From the NCBI GenBank assembly GCA_026645575.1, contig JAPKMW010000094.1, forward strand, positions 1 through 49,382: a stretch of DNA of 49,382 nucleotides, given 5' to 3'. Under the pieces are notes generated by a model, which had not been told where the DNA came from, did not search any database, and saw only the letters and a list, made by a program, of their open reading frames with translations. This document shows positions 24,960-32,160 of this stretch, piece after piece. Positions within the stretch are counted from its first letter, which is position 1, and every line of letters begins with the position of its first letter. Made by a program: the position numbers and the translations under genes. The DNA comes from Caldilineaceae bacterium. GTDB lineage: Bacteria; Chloroflexota; Anaerolineae; Caldilineales; Caldilineaceae.

Positions 24960-26144
24960 ATGCGCAAATTACTCATTATCCTCGGTACACCTGTTGACGA
25001 TGTCAACATGGATGAAGCCCTCCAACGCATTGAGGCGTTTGTCAACACTGGGCGTGCAACGAGCAAAGGCCATCAAATTGCGACCATCAACGCCGATTTT
25101 GTCGTCAAGTCGCTCCAGGATGCTGAATTGCGGCGCATTTTACAAGAGGCCGATATGGCGACGGCGGATGGCATGCCGCTGGTGTGGAGCGCCCGTCTGT
25201 TAGGTGTGCCGCTGAGGGGACGTGTCACCGGCGCTGATATGGTGCCGGCATTGGCCGAACGAGCAGCGCAAAAAGGGTACTCGATCTACTTTTTGGGTGC
25301 AGCACCGGGTGTGGCGGAAAAGGCAGCACGTATCCTCCAGCAGCGACACCCAACGTTGCAGATCGCCGGCATTGCGTCGCCATCCGTCGAGGCTGTCCAA
25401 AATGGCGACCCAGTCGTGATCGCCGCCTGTAAAGCTGCCAAACCCGATATTCTACTGGTCGCCTTTGGCAATCCCAAGCAGGAGAAATGGATCTATCGTC
25501 ATGCCCAGGAGCTTGGTATTCCGGTCATGATTGGCGTAGGCGGCACGTTTGATTTCATTGCCGGCGTCACCAAGCGGGCGCCCCAATGGATGCAACAGAG
25601 CGGGCTGGAATGGAGCTACCGCTTGATCCAACAGCCGGGACGCCTCTGGAAACGTTACATTACCGACCTCTTTGGCTTTGGTTACTTTTTTCTCTGGCAA
25701 TGGTGGGTTATGCGCAAACAAGGGGAAACATCACCGGTGCTGCCTAGCTCAGAACTATTGACAATCAATGAAACAGTCATTATGAATGTGAAAGGTCGGC
25801 TGGATCGCAGTACGCAGAACAGCTTTGCCGAAAAAGCCTATCGCGCTTTGACCGAGCAACCCTATCTGATCATTAATCTGGCGCAGGCTGACTTTCTGGA
25901 CAGTTCCGCTATCGGCACGTTGGTGGCGCTTTGCAAACAGGCGCGGGAAAAGGGGGGCAATCTCTGGTTGACGAATATTCCCGCCACCATCCAACAAGTG
26001 CTTTCGCTCTTACGCTTGGATCAATTTTTTGCTATTTGTAGTAGTGTTGAAGAAGCGCTTACCCAACGGCGGCTTCCACAGACGAAGACAACGCATGGCT
26101 ATTCAGTCGAACAGAGGCCGGCCAAGGTTGTGGCGCTACGGTAA
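24960..26144 (+). CDS. WecG/TagA/CpsF glycosyltransferase fused to a C-terminal STAS domain
   Basis: Residues 1 to about 255 are a WecG/TagA-type glycosyltransferase: ATINADFVVK with Thr42, MATADGMPLVW with the presumed catalytic Asp70, GKxVTGADM-like RGRVTGADMVPAL, FLGAAPGVAE, FGNPKQEKW and VGGTFDFIAG. The membrane-targeting appendage (QQPGRLWKRYITDLFGFGYF) is kept. Residues about 265-370 form a STAS domain with the anti-sigma antagonist motif ADFLDSSAIGTLVALC (Asp314, Ser315/Ser316). ATG 24960 has AGGA 6 nt upstream; ATG 24954 and an open frame from 24747 are alternatives. A phosphorylatable STAS on the glycosyltransferase, together with STAS, phosphatase and kinase genes downstream, suggests enzyme activity set by partner switching. 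Confidence 0.85.
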   Translation: MRKLLIILGTPVDDVNMDEALQRIEAFVNTGRATSKGHQIATINADFVVKSLQDAELRRILQEADMATADGMPLVWSARLLGVPLRGRVTGADMVPALAERAAQKGYSIYFLGAAPGVAEKAARILQQRHPTLQIAGIASPSVEAVQNGDPVVIAACKAAKPDILLVAFGNPKQEKWIYRHAQELGIPVMIGVGGTFDFIAGVTKRAPQWMQQSGLEWSYRLIQQPGRLWKRYITDLFGFGYFFLWQWWVMRKQGETSPVLPSSELLTINETVIMNVKGRLDRSTQNSFAEKAYRALTEQPYLIINLAQADFLDSSAIGTLVALCKQAREKGGNLWLTNIPATIQQVLSLLRLDQFFAICSSVEEALTQRRLPQTKTTHGYSVEQRPAKVVALR

Positions 26145-26155
26145 AAAACAGGTAT

Positions 26156-26212
26156 GTAACTACTCAATCCGCTCGTAGCCGGTCCGTGACTGGCTACGAG
26201 CGGAGGAGTTAC
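26156..26212. repeat. AGTCCGTGACT-family palindromic element, copy 2
   Basis: Ends GTAACTAC and AGTTAC, with inner arms CCGCTCGTAGCC (26169-26180) and GGCTACGAGCGG around GGTCCGTGACT. It lies 11 bp after the WecG-STAS stop and 20 bp before the next ATG. No flanking direct repeat is seen. Confidence 0.7.
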
Positions 26213-26232
26213 CTTTTCCAAAGGAATCGCAT

Positions 26233-28020
26233 ATGCAAGCCATGCTGATTGCAACAGGTGAAGAGAACAAATTGCTGCCGCTGACGGCAACGATGCCATC
26301 CCCGATGGTCCCCGTTGTTGATCGGCCGGTAATGGTCTATGCCATTGAGTTACTGGCGCGCGCCGGCATTCGCGATATTCATGTGAGTTTATATGAACAG
26401 GCTAACGCGATTGAAAGTTATTGTGGCCATGGGGAACGCTGGAGTGTCCAACTCCACTTTTTGTTACAACGCACAGCTTGCGGCGCCGCCGGTTCGCTGA
26501 AACGGGCTGCGCCGTTATTAACCGAAACCTTTATCGTGCTGCCGGCGGATCGCCTGATCGATCTGGATATTGGCGCGGCACTCCGCTTTCACCGGGCGCA
26601 TGGCGCTGTCGCAACGGCTATTCTCGTCCGAACGCAAGACACAGAACAGGCGCCGTCAGGTTATGCAACGGTTGATGCACAAGGCCGGCTGCAAGATCTG
26701 GGAGCATCGGCGGCGGGCAGCAAAGTCTATGGTTATACCGGCGCCTTTATCTTTGAACCGGCAGTGCTATCATATATCGCCGCGCAAAGTGTGCAGGAGT
26801 GTCACACCGATCTACTGACGGCGCTCCAAGCGGCTGAGAAACCAGCTTATGGCTACGTAATGGATGGGTATTGGAATCCGTTGCTGAACTTTGGCGACTA
26901 TCAAGCCGCGCAACTGGCGGTTCTCGCCAGCGCAAGTCGCGCCCTCCAAGCCGAGCCGAACAAACGAATTCGCCATCCATATCTCGAAGCCGGGGAAATG
27001 CAGCCCGGAATTTGGGTTGGCCCGAATAGTATCATCCATCCGACGGCCCAGTTGCGCCCACCGCTCTTGATTGGCGCCGGTTGCCGCATTGGTCCCAATA
27101 CCGAACTAGGGCCGGAAACAATTATCGGCGCCGGAACCGTGTTGGATGAAGGAGTGACGATTCAACAGAGTACGGTGCTACCCCGCACCTACATTGGGCA
27201 GTTTCTACACCTGGCCCGCCGCATCGCTCATCGCACCGACTTAATCGACATTGACAGCGGGATCAATGTCCAGATCGCCGACCCTTGGCTGTTGACGGCG
27301 GTAAATCCGGCGCTACCAGGCAACCTGTTACGCTCCCTAACGGAACGAGTGCTGGCGCTGCTCCTGCTGATTGCTCTGGCGCCCTTTTTCTTGGTCATTG
27401 GTATTGCGCTCTGGTTGACGACTGGCGCTGTCCTGACACGCGTGCAACGTTTTGGACAGACGCCGCTGGTGAAGAGTAACCCGCAATTGATCAAGCTCTA
27501 TCACCTTCTGACACGGCGGGAGCACAACAAAGTAACACCGCTGGGTCAGTGGTTGGAACGGTATGAATTCCATCGGCTACCCGAATTATGGAATGTGGTG
27601 TGCGGTGACATTGGTCTGGTCGGTGTAAAACCGTTGCCGCTGGAAGAAAGTATTATGCTGCAAGAAGCTTGGCAGCAGAGTCGTTACGGCGCCCAAGCCG
27701 GCTTTACTGGTCTCTGGTACACCGAGGCGACTGCCACAACTGATGCCGATGAACTGTCGATCCTCGATGCGTACCAAGCGATTGCCCATCGCTGGCGCGA
27801 TGATTTGCGCCAATTGTGGTTAACACCAGGCGCCTGGTTACGCCGAGTACGTCAGAGCCAACAGTCACAACCGGACCCTGCAACCGACAACGCACAATTG
27901 CTCAACCAGGCCCAAAGCATTCAGGTTTTTTATAGTGAACAGGAAAACCATCCGCACATGACAACCATGCGCCATGAGCAGTCAGCCCCGTTGTGGCTTT
28001 CGTCCTCGGATCAACGCTAG
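26233..28020 (+). CDS. Fused nucleotidyltransferase / beta-helix / phosphoglycosyl transferase, both catalytic sites degenerate
   Basis: 595 aa in three parts. Residues 1 to about 240 resemble sugar-1-phosphate nucleotidyltransferases, but the GGxGTRL loop reads ATGEENKLLPLT and the PKP lysine is lost (MPSPMVPV, Ser23). Residues about 245-330 are hexapeptide beta-helix turns (IGAGCRIGPNTELGPETIIGAGTVL). From about 368 comes a sugar-transferase domain with a membrane helix (ALLLLIALAPFFLVIGIALWL), RVQRFGQTPLVKSN and LPELWNVVCGDIGLVGVKPLPLEE; the Asp-Glu dyad of SIDELPQL is replaced by EFHRLPEL (His447-Arg448). The ordinary enzyme encoded at 23781 keeps that dyad. The protein may therefore be a membrane scaffold or a sugar-nucleotide sensor in the regulatory block. 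Its position between the two STAS genes supports a regulatory reading, but this is inference. Confidence 0.8.
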   Translation: MQAMLIATGEENKLLPLTATMPSPMVPVVDRPVMVYAIELLARAGIRDIHVSLYEQANAIESYCGHGERWSVQLHFLLQRTACGAAGSLKRAAPLLTETFIVLPADRLIDLDIGAALRFHRAHGAVATAILVRTQDTEQAPSGYATVDAQGRLQDLGASAAGSKVYGYTGAFIFEPAVLSYIAAQSVQECHTDLLTALQAAEKPAYGYVMDGYWNPLLNFGDYQAAQLAVLASASRALQAEPNKRIRHPYLEAGEMQPGIWVGPNSIIHPTAQLRPPLLIGAGCRIGPNTELGPETIIGAGTVLDEGVTIQQSTVLPRTYIGQFLHLARRIAHRTDLIDIDSGINVQIADPWLLTAVNPALPGNLLRSLTERVLALLLLIALAPFFLVIGIALWLTTGAVLTRVQRFGQTPLVKSNPQLIKLYHLLTRREHNKVTPLGQWLERYEFHRLPELWNVVCGDIGLVGVKPLPLEESIMLQEAWQQSRYGAQAGFTGLWYTEATATTDADELSILDAYQAIAHRWRDDLRQLWLTPGAWLRRVRQSQQSQPDPATDNAQLLNQAQSIQVFYSEQENHPHMTTMRHEQSAPLWLSSSDQR

Positions 28021-28053
28021 TGACTGCCTTTACGGAAATGAGGAAAAGGTACT

Positions 28054-28425
28054 ATGAACTTACAACTAACATCCTATGACAATGTCACTGTACTAAAAAT
28101 TGCCGGACGCATCGATAGTCACTCGGTCCAACGTTTACGCCAGCAGTTGATCGTAAATGCAAGCGGGACGGAAAAAAATATTATTCTCGATCTGGCGGGC
28201 GTCGACTTTATTGATTCAAGTGGCTTGGCTGCCATTGTACATGGCATGAAACAGTGTCGTGCGGTAGGCGGTGATTTACGCCTCTGCAAAACGCCGCAGG
28301 CCGTGCGCATGGTGCTGGAGTTGACGCGCTTGGATAAAGCGCTAGAGATCTTTCTCGACCAAGAAAGCGCTTTGCTCTCCTTTACCACAACTATGCCCAA
28401 GGCAGAGGTGCAAGTCGCAGCGTAA
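28054..28425 (+). CDS. STAS-domain anti-sigma factor antagonist (RsbV/SpoIIAA-like)
   Basis: A single STAS domain of 123 aa, typical of anti-anti-sigma factors. LKIAGRIDSHSVQRLRQQL opens the fold and DFIDSSGLAAIVHGMKQC carries the phosphoacceptor segment (Asp54, Ser55/Ser56, Gly57). In the family, an RsbW-type kinase phosphorylates this serine and a PP2C phosphatase reverses it; both partners are encoded within the next 1.5 kb. GAGGAAAAGG precedes the ATG. The gene is 33 bp downstream of the fused protein, so it is probably co-transcribed. Confidence 0.9.
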   Translation: MNLQLTSYDNVTVLKIAGRIDSHSVQRLRQQLIVNASGTEKNIILDLAGVDFIDSSGLAAIVHGMKQCRAVGGDLRLCKTPQAVRMVLELTRLDKALEIFLDQESALLSFTTTMPKAEVQVAA

Positions 28426-28433
28426 CAGATAGG

Positions 28434-28482
28434 GTTGGTTCGTTCGGTGGTTTTGCCAAGCTCAACCACCGAACGAACCAAC
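28434..28482. repeat. Perfect inverted repeat (19-bp arms) after the STAS gene
   Basis: GTTGGTTCGTTCGGTGGTT (28434-28452) and its exact complement (28464-28482) around an 11-nt loop, 9 bp after the STAS stop. No T-run follows. A short relative with TTCGTTGGT/ACCAACGAA is at 44621-44678. Confidence 0.8.
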
Positions 28483-28534
28483 GAATCAACCGGCGAACCA
28501 ATTAAGTAGTTTTTGTTAGACAAAGGCCAATCTC

Positions 28535-29341
28535 TTGTCCACCTTACCATCTCCACAACCGATTCCCTGGGAAGCCATGCCATCAACCTGGCTGGCAACC
28601 CACTTGACGACGCTGACCCATGAAATGGACATGGCGAAGCAGGCGCAAGCAACCTTCTACCCGCAGCAGGTGCCGGAGGTGGATGGGGTTGCGATCTTTG
28701 CGGAATTTCGTCCAGCCATGCAGGTCAGTGGCGACTATTATGATTTTGTCCCGCTGTCGGCGCATGAACTGCTCTTTACGGTTGGGGATGTTTCCAACAA
28801 GGGCTTGACGGCAGCCTTCTTTACGCCGTTGATGCGGAAGGTAATACGCACGGCGCTGAAGCTGGGCAAGTCAACACCCAAGAGTGTGCTAGATTATGTC
28901 AACGCCGACCTATATGATGAGTTCAGCCGAGCCGCGATGTTCACCACCACCTTTATCGGCCTATACGAGGCGAACAGTCGGCGGTTGCGCTATGTCAATG
29001 CCGGACAGGCGCCGGTTATCTACCGGCGGACAGATGGGTCGGCGCGTTTGTTACAGGCTGATGGGCCGCCGGTGGGCATCTTTGCCTACAGCCCGTGCGT
29101 CGAACAGGAATTGCAATTGGCGCCCGGCGACCTCCTGATGGTGGGGACGGATGGGTTGGTCGAAGTGCGTAATAGCGCCAATGAGATTTTTGGTTACGAG
29201 CGGCTCCTGCATTTAGTGGACACGGTCTGCAGCCATACGCCGGCCTCGGTGACAGCGGCCATTTTTTATAAACTAACATCCTTTGCAGCGGCAAGGAAAC
29301 GGGAAGATGACCAGACTCTCCTCATCATCAAAGGTGTTTGA
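28535..29341 (+). CDS. PP2C-type serine phosphatase, SpoIIE domain (RsbU-like)
   Basis: A 268-aa phosphatase with a short helical N-terminus (MDMAKQAQATFYPQQVP, the usual linker before the domain) and no sensor domain. All PP2C metal ligands are present: GDYYD (Asp67, Asp70), VGDVSNKG (Asp85), VGTDGLVE (Asp206) and EDDQT (Asp258-Asp259). In partner switching this enzyme dephosphorylates the STAS protein. The start may be TTG 28535 (AAAGG 9 nt upstream) or ATG 28577 (GGGAAG 4 nt upstream); neither affects the domain. With no input domain on the protein, its signal must come from a partner. Confidence 0.88.
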   Translation: MSTLPSPQPIPWEAMPSTWLATHLTTLTHEMDMAKQAQATFYPQQVPEVDGVAIFAEFRPAMQVSGDYYDFVPLSAHELLFTVGDVSNKGLTAAFFTPLMRKVIRTALKLGKSTPKSVLDYVNADLYDEFSRAAMFTTTFIGLYEANSRRLRYVNAGQAPVIYRRTDGSARLLQADGPPVGIFAYSPCVEQELQLAPGDLLMVGTDGLVEVRNSANEIFGYERLLHLVDTVCSHTPASVTAAIFYKLTSFAAARKREDDQTLLIIKGV

Positions 29342-29446
29342 AAAAAGAATAGAACGTAAAGTGCAGTGCGCCGATTTGGGCTTCACCTGATAGCCGCCAT
29401 AGAATGAGTTTAGCAATCAAGCCCAAACTGCCAAATGGAGTTTTCA

Positions 29447-29869
29447 ATGGAGCAATCAGCACACTTTTGTTTGAAGATGCCGGCGCGTTATCGCAATTTG
29501 ACGGTTATTACACAGTGTATTGATCTGTTGCTGGCTGACATCCCTGATCTTGCCGTACAGGAGCAGAGCATCTACGGGATTAAATTGGCCGTCCATGAGG
29601 TTGCCAATAATGTTATTCGTCATGCTTACGGTCATGAGCAAGGGGTGATGGAGATTACCCTCCACTTTGAAGCGGCAACGCAGCGTTTCACTGCGACGCT
29701 CTTTGACACCGGCGCCGTCTTTGACCGAGTACAGGCGCCCGCACCCGACTTGGATGTACCACACGAGTCCGGCTATGGTCTCTTCCTGGTGGAACAGTTG
29801 ATGGATGAGGTCAATTACCAGCGACAAATCGATGGCAATCACTGGCGATTAATGAAGCAGTTAATCTAG
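29447..29869 (+). CDS. Anti-sigma serine kinase, GHKL ATPase (RsbW/SpoIIAB-like)
   Basis: A 140-aa HATPase_c protein. The N-box reads KLAVHEVANNVIRHAYGH (Glu51, Asn54, Asn55), the G1 loop is LFDTGAVFD (Asp87) and the G2 loop is ESGYGLFLVEQLMDEV. These fit RsbW-type kinases that phosphorylate STAS serines and sequester a target. ATG 29447 is preferred: GGAG at 29437-29440 lies 6 nt upstream, whereas ATG 29435 has no binding site. No sigma-factor gene is near. The 105-bp gap before it holds a weak TTTGGGCTT/AAGCCCAAA pair only. The target could be the STAS part of the WecG fusion. Confidence 0.85.
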   Translation: MEQSAHFCLKMPARYRNLTVITQCIDLLLADIPDLAVQEQSIYGIKLAVHEVANNVIRHAYGHEQGVMEITLHFEAATQRFTATLFDTGAVFDRVQAPAPDLDVPHESGYGLFLVEQLMDEVNYQRQIDGNHWRLMKQLI

Positions 29870-29965
29870 ATTCAGTAGTCCGCAGTCGTGGAGTTCAGAG
29901 TCCAAAGTCGGCCCATTGCCGCCTCGGCTACGTTGCGATCTACTAAGATTGGAAAAGAGAGCATC

Positions 29966-30880
29966 ATGGTAGAGATAGAAGCACAAAAGAGTTATGCCAC
30001 TTTTGGTTTGGGCCGTTCGGTTCGCCAACTGAGACACGCCCTGGACAATCGGCGGCGGATTGATGCCAGCCTGATCACTTTGCTCAGCTTGGTGCAGGAG
30101 AGCGAGCAACGGATGCAACGGCAACTGGGCAAAAAGGTAGAACAGTTGCGCATGTTGGAGATCGGGCCGGGGCAGGGGCTGGAACGGGCCCGCTACTTTG
30201 GTCGCAATAACAAGGTGATCGGTTTAGATCTGGATGTGATCCCGATTGGCTTCGATCCCCATAGTTATCTGCGCATGTTCCGCGAAAATGGCGCCGGACG
30301 CGTGGTAAAATCGATTGGGCGACGGCTCTTAATTGGACGAGCGAATGAGGTGGCTTGGGCCAGTCTTCTGGGGGTTGAAAAGTTTAACAATCCAGCCATC
30401 ATGCATGGCAACATTTGCGAGGAGACGCCGAAGATTGGTCAATTTGATGTGGTGATGAGTTGGTCGGTTTTTGAGCATCTACCTAATCCAGCGCAGGCGG
30501 TAGCAAATGTGATGAAGATCTTAAAACCGGGCGGCATCTTTTACCTCAGCCTGCACCTCTATACATCGAACAATGGACATCATGATATTCGCGCCTTCAC
30601 TGGTGATGAAGATAAGCTGCCACTTTGGCCGCACCTACGCCCGGCAACCGAAAAAACGATTGTCCCCAGCGCTTACTTGAACAAATGGCGCTTGAACCAG
30701 TGGCGTGCGATGTTTGCCGACCTCGCTTCCGACCATCAGGAAATTTTAGAGCCATTTGAGTCCTACGAACGCTTCCAGCCACGCATGACCACAGCGCTTC
30801 GCCAGGAGTTGGCCGAGTATAGCGACGAAGAATTGTACACGATCAATGCCGTTTACACCTGGCGCAAACCGCTAGAATAG
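29966..30880 (+). CDS. Class I SAM-dependent methyltransferase
   Basis: A 304-aa cytosolic methyltransferase. The SAM motif is MLEIGPGQGLERARYFG followed by VIGLDLDVIP. Motif FDVVMSWSVFEHLPNPAQAVANVMKILKPGGIFYLSLH is typical of Methyltransf_11 type enzymes acting on lipids, quinones or sugars. The reading frame begins at 29888, but ATG 29966 with GGAAAAGAGAG upstream starts just before the conserved helices. It ends the regulatory block and probably shares its transcript; the substrate is unknown. The AGTCCGTGACT-family hairpin follows the stop by 9 bp. Confidence 0.83.
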   Translation: MVEIEAQKSYATFGLGRSVRQLRHALDNRRRIDASLITLLSLVQESEQRMQRQLGKKVEQLRMLEIGPGQGLERARYFGRNNKVIGLDLDVIPIGFDPHSYLRMFRENGAGRVVKSIGRRLLIGRANEVAWASLLGVEKFNNPAIMHGNICEETPKIGQFDVVMSWSVFEHLPNPAQAVANVMKILKPGGIFYLSLHLYTSNNGHHDIRAFTGDEDKLPLWPHLRPATEKTIVPSAYLNKWRLNQWRAMFADLASDHQEILEPFESYERFQPRMTTALRQELAEYSDEELYTINAVYTWRKPLE

Positions 30881-30889
30881 CTTTACCTC

Positions 30890-30948
30890 GCTTTGTGCGC
30901 GTCCGTGACTCGCCCTAATCAGTTACAAGTCACGGACTTGCACAAAGC
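30890..30948. repeat. AGTCCGTGACT-family palindromic element, copy 3
   Basis: GCTTTGTGC (30890-30898) pairs with GCACAAAGC (30940-30948), and GTCCGTGACT (30901-30910) with AGTCACGGAC (30928-30937). The right side continues GCAGAAGTTATTTCT, which is the reverse complement of the left end of the copy at 48729-48841 (AGAAATAACTTCTGC). It separates the convergent methyltransferase and HD-oxygenase genes. Confidence 0.75.
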
Positions 30949-30998
30949 AGAAGTTATTTCTATCTGGCGACTTATAACCTTGCACAAACGCCGCCGAT

Positions 30999-31556
30999 CT
31001 ACAAATGGCGCAGCATCATATCCCGGTAGCTTTCCAACGGCGGGGTAGTCATATTCGGCTCTTTGCCCATTTCATCCCAGGAGCGCATCCGCAACTTGGT
31101 AGTGAAGAGCGGATCATTTTCAAATGCCGTCACTTCCGCTGGCGACATGGGTCCACCCTGGTGCTGGAGGGTAGCAGTGCTGGCGGGTGAAAGTTGGGCG
31201 GCGTAAGTCGGGTTGGTGGCGACCAGATACCGTTTGGCCGCCACATGAGCGCGCACGAGATCAGCGATCTTCTGGGAGAACCCCCGGTCCAACAAAAACT
31301 GGGCGCCAATGCCTTCATGGTCAACAATGCCGATGTCGGCAGCCATCTGCTCGGCGGCAGGGTCACAGATGTGGCCGATATCATGGAGCAGGGCAGCTAG
31401 AATCACTTCCTCATCATCAGTCACAGCGGCGGCGCACTTGGCACATTGCAGGGCGTGGGCAAGTTGTGTAACCCCTTCGCCATAATAGAGAGTGCTGCCA
31501 GGGCCGGCTAACAGCCCCAAGATTTCGTCAACTATTTGTTCCGGTGTTGATTTCAT
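30999..31556 (-). CDS. HD-domain protein, PhnZ/TmpB-like diiron oxygenase family
   Basis: An HD-fold protein of 185 aa. Likely metal ligands are His34 (TQLAHALQCA), His58-Asp59 (LLHDIGH), His80 (VDHEG), His104 (RAHVAAKRYL) and Asp161 (SWDEMGK). The segment LYYGEGVTQLAHAL contains Tyr24 and Glu27, the pair that gates the diiron site in PhnZ. LSPASTATLQHQGGPMS is also typical of that group. Characterised relatives cleave C-P bonds of hydroxylated aminoalkylphosphonates (PhnZ, TmpB) or oxidise inositol. GGAGG lies 5 nt before the ATG. It is the last gene of a minus-strand group behind the AhpD-like and aminotransferase genes. No other phosphonate gene is visible, so the substrate is open. Confidence 0.78.
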   Translation of the reverse strand: MKSTPEQIVDEILGLLAGPGSTLYYGEGVTQLAHALQCAKCAAAVTDDEEVILAALLHDIGHICDPAAEQMAADIGIVDHEGIGAQFLLDRGFSQKIADLVRAHVAAKRYLVATNPTYAAQLSPASTATLQHQGGPMSPAEVTAFENDPLFTTKLRMRSWDEMGKEPNMTTPPLESYRDMMLRHL

Positions 31557-31568
31557 CGTTCCTCCTTG

Positions 31569-32159
31569 TTATGGCACACGCAATTCCCAGGTATGAACAA
31601 AGGTCTCTGGTTCAACATGCAGCGCGTCGGCAACGCGATTGATGTAGTTAAAATAGGCGATCACCTGGGTCGCGTCATGAATAGCGCGATCAGCAAAGCC
31701 GTGGCGGCGCAGCTCATCGAGGTCAGCGGCGGTCATGGCAGTGGGGGTGGCGGTTAGTTTGACGGCATAGGCACACAGGGCGCGATCCGCCGGCGATAAC
31801 GGCGCCTGTCGCCAATCAGCAGCGATGTGATGGACAAAGTGATCGGCTTCCGTGTCATCGGTAATTCCAAAATCGGCGACCTCAGCCCGGAGGTCGTGGG
31901 CGTGGGAACGGCGTCAGTAGAGACAGTGGTTGTGTGCCGAGACAACGGTTGCCAGCATCTCCCGCTGTCCGCGACTGAGCGGCGATTCGCCGTGCATGAG
32001 CGCGCCATACATGTCCATCGACGCCTTGAGAACGCGCGGATTCTGGCTCATAATGCTGACAATGTTCCAAATCCGCCCGGCGCGCTTGATGGCGGCATCG
32101 TATTGCTGCTTGAGAAAGCCAGTCGCTTCTTCGTAAGTAAAAACTTTAATCCAGGGCAT
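31569..32159 (-). CDS. AhpD/carboxymuconolactone decarboxylase family protein with in-frame TGA (candidate selenoprotein)
   Basis: Peroxidase-related AhpD family. Codons 1-81 encode MPWIKVFTYEEATGFLKQQYD to SPLSRGQREMLATVVSAHNHCLY. Codon 82 (31914-31916) is TGA. The same frame then continues RRSHAHDLRAEVADFG to ELRVP and stops with TAA at 31569, giving 196 codons, the normal family length. Relatives read N-x-C-x-Y-C-x3-H-x2-DLR, so the TGA stands exactly where the second redox cysteine belongs (CxxU). Both halves fit the family and no frameshift is needed. A hairpin with a GG-containing loop follows (31877-31896). Alternatives are a recent Cys-to-stop mutation or a sequencing error. The ATG is 1 nt beyond the aminotransferase TGA and the HD gene begins 12 nt after the stop. 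Confidence 0.75.
31877..31896 (-). promoter_or_regulatory. Candidate bacterial SECIS hairpin
   Basis: On the coding strand, CGACCTC pairs perfectly with GAGGTCG around a 6-nt loop CGGGCT. The loop starts 25 nt after the TGA and its second base is G. This meets the usual description of bacterial SECIS elements (stem-loop about 16-37 nt downstream with a G in the first two loop positions), as I recall it. The bases also encode HDLRAEV, conserved for protein reasons, so coincidence is possible. Confidence 0.5.
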
Positions 32160-32160
32160 G

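Noticed and set aside
31914..32159. The 81-codon N-terminal piece of the AhpD-like gene as a complete small protein
   Set aside because: The frame continues past the TGA for 114 conserved family-like residues, so the piece alone would lack half of the fold.
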